Positions 8,091 to 16,054 of a DNA stretch of 16,952 nucleotides are shown here, one piece after another. Made by a program: the position numbers and the translations under genes. The DNA comes from JAMORN01 sp027063545 [NCBI: bacterium] (GTDB lineage Bacteria > JAMORN01), in NCBI GenBank assembly GCA_027063545.1, contig JAMORN010000304.1, positions 1-16,952 on the forward strand, written 5' to 3'. Position 1 is the stretch's first letter, and every line of letters starts with the position of its first letter. The notes below the pieces were generated by a model, which saw only the letters and a program-made list of their open reading frames with translations, was not told where the DNA came from and did not search any database.

Positions 8091-9005
8091 TTACATTTTT
8101 TTTATTGAAATTTCAACATCTTTTATAATCCAATCAGGAGTAGAAGCACCTGCACTTATTCCAACTCTTTTTACATCTTTAAACCATTCAGGATTTAATT
8201 CATCCTTTGTTTCTATAAAATATGCCTTTTTAGCTTCTTTTTTTGCTATAGAATATAATTTATTAGTATTTGAGGAATTTTTTCCTCCTATAACTATTAT
8301 TAAATCTACTATCTTAGCTAATCTTCTTGTTGCTTCTTGTCTTTTTCTTGTAGCATCACAAATAGTGTTATATACCTTTATATTCTCAACTAGAGGCATA
8401 ATATCATTTATTATGTTTTTATAATCTTCTATTTTTAGTGTTGTCTGAGCTACAAAGCCTACCCTCTTATATTTTACCACTCTATCTTCTCTTATATCTA
8501 CCAAATCCTCTGCCTTAAAAATCTTATACTCTAAAAACTCAACCCTTTCGTTTTCTGGTATATTATAATATTCTTCTGGGTCTATTACTATTGTATTATT
8601 TCCATAAGATACTAATCCTTTAACCTCTGGATGTTCAGGTTTGCCTACCACAACAACCTTATAACCTTCTTTTGATAGATTTGCCACATACATTTGAGCT
8701 TTTTTTACAAAAGGACATGTGGCATCTATTATTTTTAAATTCTTTTCCTTAGCCTTTTCAAATTCTTCTTTAGGAATTCCATGAGACCTTATTATGACAT
8801 AGCTATTATCTGGAACCTCATCTATACTATTAACCGTAATTACTCCTAACTTTTTCAATCTTTCTACTTCTTGAGGATTATGAATAATTGGACCAAGGCT
8901 GTATAATATAACATTATCCTTAGCCTCTTTTAATATCATATTTATTGCTCTTTTTACTCCAAAACAAAATCCTAAATCCTCAGCTCTTACTATCTCAATA
9001 CTCAT
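8091..9005 (-). CDS. ispH: 4-hydroxy-3-methylbut-2-enyl diphosphate reductase
   Basis: IspH performs the last step of the non-mevalonate (MEP) pathway, reducing HMBPP to IPP and DMAPP with a [4Fe-4S] cluster. The 304-residue product has the three cluster cysteines: Cys14 (GFCFGVKRA), Cys97 (DATCPFV) and Cys216 (ICDATRKRQEA). GGKNSSNTNKL and SAGASTPDWII are also typical. The third cysteine is about 19 residues later than in E. coli because of extra sequence around residues 140-180. Its ATG overlaps the cmk stop by 4 nt (ATGA), and rpsA follows 36 nt downstream. Unlike some clostridial homologues it is not fused to S1. Confidence 0.96.
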   Translation of the reverse strand: MSIEIVRAEDLGFCFGVKRAINMILKEAKDNVILYSLGPIIHNPQEVERLKKLGVITVNSIDEVPDNSYVIIRSHGIPKEEFEKAKEKNLKIIDATCPFVKKAQMYVANLSKEGYKVVVVGKPEHPEVKGLVSYGNNTIVIDPEEYYNIPENERVEFLEYKIFKAEDLVDIREDRVVKYKRVGFVAQTTLKIEDYKNIINDIMPLVENIKVYNTICDATRKRQEATRRLAKIVDLIIVIGGKNSSNTNKLYSIAKKEAKKAYFIETKDELNPEWFKDVKRVGISAGASTPDWIIKDVEISIKKM

Positions 9006-9688
9006 TTTTCAATTTGTTTTAAAACATAATCAACTACAAACTTTACTTGTTCATCTATAGTCATATTGGTAGTATCTACTTCTATCGCATCATCAGCTTT
9101 TTTTAAAGGACTATCCTCTCTTGTTTGATCTAGGTAATCTCTTCTTTTTATATCCTCAAGTACTTTTTCATAAGTAATATCTATATTTTTTTCTTTAAAT
9201 TCCTTCCATCTTCTTTTTGCTCTCTCTTCTGCAGACGCTGTAAAGAAAAATTTAAAATCAGCATTTGGAAATACAACTGTGCCTATATCTCTACCATCTA
9301 ATATACAACTATTTTTAGCTCCATACTCTCTCTGTTTTTCTACCAATACTCTTCTAACTTCACTAACTGCACAATAATCTGAAACTGCTCTTGTTATATC
9401 AGGAGTCCTTATTATATCAGAGATATCTTCATTATTTACTATTATTACTTCTTTATCTCCATCAAAATAGAATTTGAAATCTAAACTTTTTGCTAACTCT
9501 TCAAGACGCTTTTTATCAATTAAAGGAATATTATTTTTTAATGCAAAATAAGTTAAAGCTCGATACATTGAACCTGTATTTAAGTAAGATATACCTAAAA
9601 TTTGAGCAACCTTTTTGGCTGTAGTACTCTTTCCACTAGCTGCTGGTCCATCTATAGCTATAATTATATGTTTATCTTTTGGAATCAT
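9002..9688 (-). CDS. cmk: Cytidylate kinase
   Basis: Cmk phosphorylates CMP and dCMP with ATP in the cytoplasm, recycling pyrimidine nucleotides. The 228 residues match the bacterial family from end to end. The P-loop is GPAASGKST (14-22), followed by the substrate-site string NTGSMYRAL, then DGRDIGTVVFPNADFKFFFTA and the lid-type EERAKRR segment. The ATG at 9688 is the only suitable start, but the region just upstream is A/T only, with no Shine-Dalgarno sequence. The gene lies 41 nt after the DUF116 gene and overlaps ispH by 4 nt, so it is probably co-transcribed with both. Confidence 0.95.
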   Translation of the reverse strand: MIPKDKHIIIAIDGPAASGKSTTAKKVAQILGISYLNTGSMYRALTYFALKNNIPLIDKKRLEELAKSLDFKFYFDGDKEVIIVNNEDISDIIRTPDITRAVSDYCAVSEVRRVLVEKQREYGAKNSCILDGRDIGTVVFPNADFKFFFTASAEERAKRRWKEFKEKNIDITYEKVLEDIKRRDYLDQTREDSPLKKADDAIEVDTTNMTIDEQVKFVVDYVLKQIEK

Positions 9689-9729
9689 AAGTAATAAAAA
9701 ATAAATTTATTTATATAAAAATCAAAAAA

Positions 9730-10608
9730 TTATCTATAATTAGTTAAAAACCCTAAAGCCTTATCGAGTTCATCAATAGGAACTAATGTATCAAAGCATG
9801 GGCCATTAATTCTGATATTTAAGATACCATATACTGGTATTGGATAAGCATCTATTATTCCCTCTACCAAATCCCTTTCACAAGCAACAGCAACTATTAC
9901 TGTTGGTCTTACCTCAACAATTATTTTTCTTGCTAGTGTACCTCCTGTTGCTACCTTTACATTCTCAATACCATATTTTTCTGCTAAATCAAGGATATAC
10001 TTAATATCGCATTTTCCACATTTTGCACAATTTTTTATATCTATTGTTATTCTATAAGGGCATTTATGCCATTGAATACAATGGGGAAGAAGAATTAAAA
10101 CCCTTTTACTAGATATTCGACCTGCCTTTGCTAGAGCTTCAATCATTGCATTATTTACAGTAACAAAACTATTTCCTATTTCATCCCGAGAGAAACCTAA
10201 AAAACCTCCAAGAATATAAGTAATAGGATAAAGAACCTTAACAGTTATACTCTTTTCACTATGAGGATATAAAAAATCTCTTTTTGTTAATACTGTTAAG
10301 AAAATTAAAGATAATCCTCCAAATATAATAATTAAAAATAAAATTCCTAAAAATGTAATTCCATATGCTAAATACGGATGAAATTCATAAAGTCTAGGAT
10401 ATATTAAATAAAGAATAACACCTTCTACAACTGCTAAAATAAAAAAACTTAAATAGGATAAAAAGAAAAATATTCTCGGATTTGTGATATCTTTAATTCT
10501 TTTTGCAATTTCTGGAGGAAGGGCTTTATAACATGTAATCTGTTTAGGAAAACTTTTTTTAGCTTCCTCTATCTCTTTTGCTAATTCTTTTAATGAAGGT
10601 TCTCCCAT
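9730..10608 (-). CDS. Membrane-anchored DUF116 protein, eight cysteines
   Basis: I recognise the C-terminal half as DUF116, a family of unknown function found mainly in anaerobes. The 292 residues begin with a charged helix. Two strongly hydrophobic segments follow (about 46-70 and 83-107), probably membrane helices, and then a soluble domain. That domain carries LLPHCIQWHKCPYRI (173-187), a ferredoxin-like string NCAKCGKC (193-200), TGGTLARK (221-228), VAVACERDL (239-247) and NGPCFDT (268-274). Cysteines are at 26, 177, 183, 194, 197, 200, 243 and 271, enough for an iron-sulfur cluster or a redox site, but no cluster is proven. An AAGG-type ribosome binding site precedes the ATG. The gene is 14 nt after thiC and 41 nt before cmk, inside a single operon. 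No function should be assigned beyond this. Confidence 0.85.
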   Translation of the reverse strand: MGEPSLKELAKEIEEAKKSFPKQITCYKALPPEIAKRIKDITNPRIFFFLSYLSFFILAVVEGVILYLIYPRLYEFHPYLAYGITFLGILFLIIIFGGLSLIFLTVLTKRDFLYPHSEKSITVKVLYPITYILGGFLGFSRDEIGNSFVTVNNAMIEALAKAGRISSKRVLILLPHCIQWHKCPYRITIDIKNCAKCGKCDIKYILDLAEKYGIENVKVATGGTLARKIIVEVRPTVIVAVACERDLVEGIIDAYPIPVYGILNIRINGPCFDTLVPIDELDKALGFLTNYR

Positions 10609-10622
10609 CTATTTCAACCTTT

Positions 10623-11948
10623 TTATAATAGACCTTTCATTTTCTTTGCAACCTCAGGTTCTTCTCTTAAAGCACAGAACTTTCCACACATTGTACATTT
10701 TTCCTCATCTCCACTTGGTGGTCTTTTTTCTCTATAACTTCTTGCCTTCTCAGGATCAAAGGTTAATGAAAAAATCTCTTCCCATCTAAATACTCTTTTT
10801 GCTTTTGCCATTTTAATCTCTTTTTCCCATGCCTGAGGTTTTCCCCTCGCTACATCTGCAGCATGGGCTGCAATCTTTGAAGCAATTACACCTTCTTTAA
10901 CATCATTCACATCAGGAAGAGCTAAATGCTCTGCTGGAGTAAGATAACATAAAAAATCTGCTCCTTCCATTGCTGCCAAAGCGCCTCCTATAGCACCTGC
11001 TATATGATCATATCCAATAGAAATATCTGTCACAAGAGGTCCAAGTATATAAAACGGAGCCCCTTTTGTCAATGACTTCATTATTTTTATATTTTCAACA
11101 ACCATATTTAAAGGAACATGTCCTGGACCTTCTACCATTACCTGAACTCCATACTCCCTAGCTTTTTCTACTAATTCTGCCAATACTATAAGTTCTGAAA
11201 TTTGCCCTTTATCTGTTGCATCTATTGTCGCGCCTGGCCTAAATCCATCCCCTAAAGACAAGGTTACGTTATATTCCTTTGCCATTTCTAAGATTTTATC
11301 AAAATGTTCATATAGAGGATTCTCTTTTTCATTATAAACTATCCATCTTGCTAAAATTGAGCCTCCTCTTGAAACTATCCCTTCAATACGCTTGGAGGCT
11401 ATAAGATGTTTTACAGTCTCTTTTGTTACTCCAGCATGAATTGTAATAAAATCTATACCATCTGTGATATGCTTCTCAAATGCTTTTAAGATTTCATCAA
11501 CAGTCATATGAAGAATACTCTTCTTATGGATTTCTACAGCCTCTACCGCAGCAGAATAAATAGGAACACTTCCCACCGGTACATCTGACAATTCTAATAT
11601 CCTTTTTCTTATCTCATCCAAATCACCACCTGTAGAAAGATCCATTACTGCATCAGCACCATATTTTATTGCTACTTTTAATTTCTTCAACTCTTCATCT
11701 AAATTATGATAATCATCTGATGTTCCTATATTTGCATTTACCTTAACTAAGAGACCCTCACCTATTGCTAAAGGTTTTTTTATTCTTTTTAACCTTTTTT
11801 TATTTCCAACAACAACAATTGTTCCCTTTTCTATTCCCTCAATTAGATGCTCTTCAGAAACCTTCTCATATTCTGCTGCTTTTTTTAAATATTCTCTAAA
11901 ATCAGGATCATTTAAAATTTCATATTTATAATTCTTTTGCAGATACAT
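10623..11948 (-). CDS. thiC: Phosphomethylpyrimidine synthase, short form
   Basis: ThiC is a radical-SAM-like [4Fe-4S] enzyme that rearranges aminoimidazole ribotide into the hydroxymethylpyrimidine phosphate of thiamine. The 441-residue length fits the short form of anaerobic bacteria and archaea rather than the roughly 600-residue E. coli form. Landmarks are NANIGTSDD (71-79), DLSTGGD (103-109), TIHAGVT (169-175), SRGGSI (193-198), VEGPGHVPLN (272-281) and the C-terminal cluster motif with Cys418, Cys421 and Cys425. The spacing seen is CX2CX3C, one residue shorter than in the long enzymes. AAAGGAGAT sits before the ATG. It follows the PP-loop ATPase gene by 14 nt. I see no TPP riboswitch upstream of the operon. 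Confidence 0.96.
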   Translation of the reverse strand: MYLQKNYKYEILNDPDFREYLKKAAEYEKVSEEHLIEGIEKGTIVVVGNKKRLKRIKKPLAIGEGLLVKVNANIGTSDDYHNLDEELKKLKVAIKYGADAVMDLSTGGDLDEIRKRILELSDVPVGSVPIYSAAVEAVEIHKKSILHMTVDEILKAFEKHITDGIDFITIHAGVTKETVKHLIASKRIEGIVSRGGSILARWIVYNEKENPLYEHFDKILEMAKEYNVTLSLGDGFRPGATIDATDKGQISELIVLAELVEKAREYGVQVMVEGPGHVPLNMVVENIKIMKSLTKGAPFYILGPLVTDISIGYDHIAGAIGGALAAMEGADFLCYLTPAEHLALPDVNDVKEGVIASKIAAHAADVARGKPQAWEKEIKMAKAKRVFRWEEIFSLTFDPEKARSYREKRPPSGDEEKCTMCGKFCALREEPEVAKKMKGLL

Positions 11949-11962
11949 AATTATATCTCCTT

Positions 11963-12997
11963 TTACCTTAAACTCCAGTTACTAACAAAAATAAAATCTT
12001 TTTCTGTAATTTGTGGTAAATTTTTTGTCTCAATTCTGAATATCTCTTTCTCATTTAAGTTATCATCTAGTTGTATAACAGTTAAAACATCCTGTGAATA
12101 CTTCTTACCATAAAAATATAAAATACTAAGAGCAGAAGTAAGAAAATTATTATCATAAATTTTTTCTAGTAGAGCTACAGGCCCTTTATTGTTAAGAGAC
12201 TTTACAAAGAAAAGTTTATCTTTATTCTTCTTGAAAATAGTGTGGTAAAATAATTTTCCTTCTTCCTCCGTTCTTGAAAGAATAATCTTCCCCATACCTG
12301 GTACTCTTAAATGCCTTCCAAGTTTTAGTAAGAATATATCAAAAGGCTCTATATCTCTATAGGTAGTATTATCTAAAAGTTCTTTCAATTTTTTAGAATA
12401 ACCAACCTCTGTCAATAAACAACCTCCTCCTGGTGAAGGATAATTTAATCCAAACTCCTCTGCTAATTTCATTTGTCTTTCTCTTGATCTTCCTTTTATA
12501 TCTAAAAGCTTCTCTCTATCAACCCATCCTTCTCGTTCTGGTAAAGTTGGCTCTAAAAGTTTTGCTGAAAGAGGTCTTAAGGTTATATCTCCTAAAAAAG
12601 TGAGTTTATCCACCATTCTAAGAGCCTCTTTTCTCTGAGATTTAGGACGTTGCCCTAAAACCTCTCCAGTTATTATAAAATGGCCTCCAATCTCATCTAA
12701 ATACTCTTTTGCTGTTTTTATCTGCATAGCATGACAATCTATACATGGATTTAATGCTTTTCCAAAACCATAAACATTATTTTTTATCACATCAAGTTGC
12801 TTTTTTGTTATATCAATAATCTTAATAGGAAGATTAAGTTGTTTTATATAAGATATACGAGAACTTAACTTAGAAGAAAAGAAATAACTCTGAAAATGAA
12901 CAACATGGACCTCTATGCCTTGCATAGCAATCAGTTTTGCTGCCAATAAACTATCAAGCCCCCCAGACACTAAAGCCACCGCCTTTATATTAGTCAT
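11963..12997 (-). CDS. ThiI/MnmA-like PP-loop sulfur-transfer ATPase with NFACT-R-like C-terminus
   Basis: The 344 residues start with an ATP-pyrophosphatase motif, SGGLDS (11-16), typical of enzymes that adenylate tRNA and insert sulfur. Two cysteine sites resemble the catalytic pair of MnmA-type thiouridylases: NPCIDC (83-88, Cys85 and Cys88) and SPGGGCLLTE (188-197, Cys193). The C-terminal part from about 215 (FDIFLLKLGRHLRV, KIILSRTEEEGK) resembles an NFACT-R/DUF814 domain of the kind linked to nucleic-acid binding. There are no THUMP or rhodanese domains as in E. coli ThiI. It is probably a tRNA thiolation enzyme, often annotated as a ThiI-like or thiouridylate protein; the target base is unknown. 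It opens the operon before thiC, so a role in thiazole sulfur supply is also conceivable. AAGGG precedes the ATG. Confidence 0.8.
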   Translation of the reverse strand: MTNIKAVALVSGGLDSLLAAKLIAMQGIEVHVVHFQSYFFSSKLSSRISYIKQLNLPIKIIDITKKQLDVIKNNVYGFGKALNPCIDCHAMQIKTAKEYLDEIGGHFIITGEVLGQRPKSQRKEALRMVDKLTFLGDITLRPLSAKLLEPTLPEREGWVDREKLLDIKGRSRERQMKLAEEFGLNYPSPGGGCLLTEVGYSKKLKELLDNTTYRDIEPFDIFLLKLGRHLRVPGMGKIILSRTEEEGKLFYHTIFKKNKDKLFFVKSLNNKGPVALLEKIYDNNFLTSALSILYFYGKKYSQDVLTVIQLDDNLNEKEIFRIETKNLPQITEKDFIFVSNWSLR

Positions 12998-13024
12998 TTC
13001 TACTACCCTTGTTTTATTTTAAAT

Positions 13025-13054
13025 ATTATAGTTTTAGTAGTATTTAAATATAAA
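13025..13054 (-). promoter_or_regulatory. Probable promoter of the PP-loop ATPase-thiC-rpsA operon
   Basis: On the minus strand a consensus TATAAT (13025-13030) lies 18 nt after TTTATA (13049-13054), which matches four of six -35 positions. Predicted transcription would start near 13018, about 20 nt before the ATG at 12997, with AAGGG in between. The -35 overlaps the T-tract of the rplQ terminator. The match is good but untested. Confidence 0.5.
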
Positions 13055-13087
13055 AAAATAAGCGACTACCCTTTAAAGGATAGCCGC
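13049..13087 (-). terminator. Rho-independent terminator after rplQ
   Basis: Positions 13062-13074 and 13075-13087 form an inverted repeat. On the minus strand its two imperfect positions become G-U pairs, whereas on the plus strand they would be A-C mismatches, so it works in the rplQ direction. A TTATTTTTTT tract follows. It closes the ribosomal-protein cluster. Confidence 0.85.
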
Positions 13088-13124
13088 CTCTTTAGAATTA
13101 TTTTCCATTCTAAATTTTATAAAT

Positions 13125-13532
13125 TTATTTGCTTTCTTCTGTTGAAGCCTCTTCATTCTTGCTCGCTATCTTGTCATAATCAACCAATTCAATTATAGCA
13201 AGTTCGCTATTATCTCCTCTTCTTCTTTTATCTAATTTATAAATCCTTGTATATCCTCCATTTCTTTCTAAATAAATAGGTGCTATTTCATTAAATAATT
13301 TATACATAGCCTCTTTTTTATATAAAAACTTTAAAGCCAGTCTTCTCGCTGCTAAAGTATTCTTTTTCCCATAAGTAATAAGTCTTTCTACTAAAGATCT
13401 AACTGCTTTTGCTTTTACTAATGTTGTTGTAATCCTTCCATATAAAATTAAATCAGTAGCCAAATTTCTAAGAACTGCTTCTCTATGTTCTTTTAATCTT
13501 GATAACTTCTTTACTTTCTTTCTATGACGCAT
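13125..13532 (-). CDS. rplQ: 50S ribosomal protein L17
   Basis: L17 is a large-subunit protein near the exit tunnel. The 135-residue product opens with MRHRKKVKKLSRLKEHR, followed by LRNLATDLILYGRITTT and KAVRSLVERLITYGKK, all standard L17 segments, and ends with GGYTRIYKLDKRRRGDNSELAIIEL. It is longer than the roughly 116-120 residues common in bacteria because of a hydrophilic, acidic tail (NEEASTEESK). AGGAGAG precedes the ATG. It is the last gene of the alpha cluster, 30 nt after rpoA, and is followed by a terminator. Confidence 0.97.
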   Translation of the reverse strand: MRHRKKVKKLSRLKEHREAVLRNLATDLILYGRITTTLVKAKAVRSLVERLITYGKKNTLAARRLALKFLYKKEAMYKLFNEIAPIYLERNGGYTRIYKLDKRRRGDNSELAIIELVDYDKIASKNEEASTEESK

Positions 13533-13562
13533 ACCTTCTCTCCTATAAAGAATTTAATGTTT

Positions 13563-14546
13563 TTAATCGTTCATTATCTCTTCTACTTCTTTTTTCATAC
13601 CAAGTCTTAATCCTAATCTCTTCAATACATCATTAATCTCTTCTAATGACTTCTTCCCAAAATTTTTTAACTTTAATATTTCATCTTCTTCATATTTTAC
13701 TAAATCTGCTAATGTCTCAATATTTGCACTCTTTAAACAATTTGTACTTCTTACAGATAACTCTAATTCAGATATTTTCATAGATAATAGCCTCTTCATT
13801 TGCTCTTTCTTTTCATCTACCTCAACAACTTCCTCTTCTTCTATTTCTATTGTATTAAAAATAAATAAGTTAAAATGATCAATTAAAACATTCGCTGCAT
13901 ATGATATAGCTTCATCAGGTGTTATACTTCCATCTGTCCATACATTTAAAATAAGTCTTTCTAAATCTGTTCTTTTTCCAACTCTAACATTTTCTATATA
14001 AAATGATACTTTTTCTACTGGAGAATATAATGTATCCATCCAAATATATCCCACAGGAACATCATCAGTTACCTCATGTTCTTCTTCAGGAACATAACCT
14101 CTTCCAATATTTACATATATTTCCATATCAAGAACACCATCTTTATTAAGCTCTGCTATATGAAGATCTGGATTTACAATTTCAACTCCTGCAGGGGTTT
14201 CTATATCAGCAGCTTTTACTTCTCCGGGACCCTTTACTTGTAACTTTAAGGTTGCTTCTTCTAAATCTCCACCTAATTTTACTCTTAGCTTTTTTAAATT
14301 TAAAATAATCTCTGTAACATCTTCTCTAACACCAGGAATTGTAGAAAACTCAGTCAATACTCCTTCTATTTTTACCCTGACAACTCCAGCTCCTGGAATT
14401 GAAGATAATAAAACTCTTCTTAAAGCATTTCCTATTGTTGTAGCATATCCCTTTTCTAATGGTTCTATATAATAAGTAGCAAATCTATCGTTAGAATTTT
14501 TGTCCTTCTTAACATCAGATGGCATATTTAACTTTTTCCATTTCAT
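13563..14546 (-). CDS. rpoA: RNA polymerase alpha subunit
   Basis: Alpha dimerises to nucleate RNA polymerase assembly, and its C-terminal domain contacts promoter UP elements and activators. The 327 residues are normal in length. The N-terminal domain shows FATYYIEPLEKGYATTIGNA with LRRVLLSSIPGAGV (about 23-56) and GVREDVTEIILNLK. A linker rich in Glu (about 236-248) leads to the C-terminal domain (about 254-320): SELELSVRSTNCLKSANI and LKNFGKKSLEEI. A GGAGGG lies upstream, with an AAGG nearer the ATG. It is 37 nt after rpsD, in the usual rpsM-rpsK-rpsD-rpoA-rplQ order. Confidence 0.98.
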   Translation of the reverse strand: MKWKKLNMPSDVKKDKNSNDRFATYYIEPLEKGYATTIGNALRRVLLSSIPGAGVVRVKIEGVLTEFSTIPGVREDVTEIILNLKKLRVKLGGDLEEATLKLQVKGPGEVKAADIETPAGVEIVNPDLHIAELNKDGVLDMEIYVNIGRGYVPEEEHEVTDDVPVGYIWMDTLYSPVEKVSFYIENVRVGKRTDLERLILNVWTDGSITPDEAISYAANVLIDHFNLFIFNTIEIEEEEVVEVDEKKEQMKRLLSMKISELELSVRSTNCLKSANIETLADLVKYEEDEILKLKNFGKKSLEEINDVLKRLGLRLGMKKEVEEIMND

Positions 14547-14583
14547 AGCAACCTTATCCCTCCGAAAAAATTCTTTTTAATTA

Positions 14584-15204
14584 TTATTTAGAATATAACT
14601 CTATTATTAAACTCACATTTAACCAAGGCACTGCTTCTTCTCTAATAGGCTTCCCAATAACCTTAGCACTTTGAGTAGCCTTATTGACTTCTAACCATGA
14701 AGGTATTTCTTTTCTTTCCTTCAAAGTATTAACAATTATTTCTAAATTTTTCTCTTTTGTTTTTGGTTTTACTTCAAAAACATCACCTTCTTTTAATAAA
14801 GTAGAAGGAATATTAACCTTTTTTCCATTTAATAAGAAATGACCATGTGTAACAAGTTGTCTTGCTGCAGCTAATGTAGGAGCAAATCCTGCTCTATATA
14901 CCATTACATCAAATCTTCTTTCTAATAATTCAATAAAATTATCCCCTACGTTACCACCCATTCTTGTTGCTTTATCGAAATAATTTCTGAACTGTCTTTC
15001 AGACACACCATAAAAAAATCTTGCTTTTTGCTTTTCCATTAATTGAAGACCATATTGGGATAACTTTTTATTAGCATTTAACCTACCATGTTGTCCTGGT
15101 GGATAAGGTCTCTTTTTTAATATTTTATCAAACTTTGGATTTCCAAAGATATTTATTCCAAATTTTCTTACTAATTTTGCTCTTGGTCCTGTATATCTTG
15201 CCAT
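14584..15204 (-). CDS. rpsD: 30S ribosomal protein S4, zinc-free form
   Basis: S4 is a primary 16S rRNA binder that nucleates small-subunit assembly. The 206 residues start MARYTGPRAKL and include KRPYPPGQHG (about 31-40), LSQYGLQLMEKQKARFFYG and the S4 RNA-binding domain (about 94-156; LARQLVTHGH-like segment with FLLNGKKVNIPS), ending LIIELYSK. The protein contains no cysteine, so the N-terminal zinc site of many S4 proteins (CX2C type) is absent. GGAGG lies upstream of the ATG. It is in its standard place between rpsK and rpoA. Confidence 0.97.
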   Translation of the reverse strand: MARYTGPRAKLVRKFGINIFGNPKFDKILKKRPYPPGQHGRLNANKKLSQYGLQLMEKQKARFFYGVSERQFRNYFDKATRMGGNVGDNFIELLERRFDVMVYRAGFAPTLAAARQLVTHGHFLLNGKKVNIPSTLLKEGDVFEVKPKTKEKNLEIIVNTLKERKEIPSWLEVNKATQSAKVIGKPIREEAVPWLNVSLIIELYSK

Positions 15205-15234
15205 AGATTCATTCCTCCAAATTTAACTATAGTT

Positions 15235-15612
15235 TTATACTCTTCTCTTTTTTCTTGGTCTACAACCATTATGAGGTATTGGAGTTACATCCTTTATTGC
15301 TACTATTTTTAATCCTGTATTAGCTATAGCTCTTATAGCTGTTTCTCTACCACCACCAGCACCTTTAATATAAATCTCAACTTCTTTTACTCCTCTATCT
15401 AATATTTCCTTAGAAACTTTTTCTGCTGCAAGTTGTGCAGCATAAGGTGTTGATTTTCTAGCCCCTTTAAATCCTACAGTTCCTCCAGAAGCCCATGCAA
15501 TTACATCACCTTTTTCATCTGTAGCAGTAATTATAGTATTATTAAAACTACATTTTACATAAATTCTTCCTCTAGTACCTACATACTTTTTCTTCTTTTT
15601 CTTATCTGCCAT
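15235..15612 (-). CDS. rpsK: 30S ribosomal protein S11
   Basis: S11 lies on the platform of the small subunit and supports mRNA contacts near the E site. The 125 residues match the family over the full length: [38 protein letters not shown] and the C-terminal [19 protein letters not shown] lysine-rich start (DKKKKKK) precedes the core. GAGAGGGAAAAG upstream of the ATG serves as ribosome binding site. It lies 35 nt after rpsM and 30 nt before rpsD. Confidence 0.98.
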   Translation of the reverse strand: MADKKKKKKYVGTRGRIYVKCSFNNTIITATDEKGDVIAWASGGTVGFKGARKSTPYAAQLAAEKVSKEILDRGVKEVEIYIKGAGGGRETAIRAIANTGLKIVAIKDVTPIPHNGCRPRKKRRV

Positions 15613-15647
15613 ATCTTTTCCCTCTCAATTTTTTATTGTTTCATCTC

Positions 15648-16028
15648 TTATTTTTTAGGTGCTTTCTTTTTATTTGCGATTGTTCTTCTAGGACCTTTTC
15701 TTGTTCTTGCATTAGTTCTTGTTCTTTGTCCTCTAACAGGTAATCCTCTAATATGTCTTATACCTCTATAACACTTAATATCTTTAAGCCTTTTTATATT
15801 CATTGCTATTTCTGTTCTTAAAGCACCTTCTACCTTATAATTATTTTCAATTTCTTTTCTTAACTTTGCTACTTCTTCGTTTGTTAAATCTTTTACTTTC
15901 TTTGCTGGGTCAATTCCTGTATCTTTTAAAATTTTCATTGCTGTACTTTTCCCTATACCATATATATATGTTAATGCTATCTCAAGTCTTTTATTTTGTG
16001 GTAAATCTACTCCTGCTATACGTGCCAA
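15648..16028 (-). CDS. rpsM: 30S ribosomal protein S13, TTG start
   Basis: S13 is at the head of the small subunit and contacts S19, the 50S subunit and P-site tRNA. The 126 residues show [19 protein letters not shown], the helix-hairpin-like [14 protein letters not shown] and the C-terminal [20 protein letters not shown] region with its basic tail. The family's invariant start, MARIAGV, falls on a TTG codon (16026-16028), and no ATG or GTG fits better. A strong GGGAGG (16036-16041) compensates. It follows rpmJ by 26 nt. Confidence 0.97.
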   Translation of the reverse strand: MARIAGVDLPQNKRLEIALTYIYGIGKSTAMKILKDTGIDPAKKVKDLTNEEVAKLRKEIENNYKVEGALRTEIAMNIKRLKDIKCYRGIRHIRGLPVRGQRTRTNARTRKGPRRTIANKKKAPKK

Positions 16029-16054
16029 AATACACCTCCCTTAAAATTTTTTTA

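Noticed and set aside
9689-9729. A separate promoter for cmk
   Set aside because: TTGATT is present, but no convincing -10 box at the right spacing; in an A/T-only stretch such matches are uninformative.
12990-13045. Short inverted repeat (CTACTA with TAGTAG) next to the ribosome binding site of the PP-loop ATPase gene
   Set aside because: Only 6 bp with a long AT-rich loop; likely chance at this base composition.
12998-13124. A TPP riboswitch ahead of the operon containing thiC
   Set aside because: The 127-nt gap holds the rplQ terminator and a simple promoter; there is no space for, or sequence of, a thi-box aptamer.
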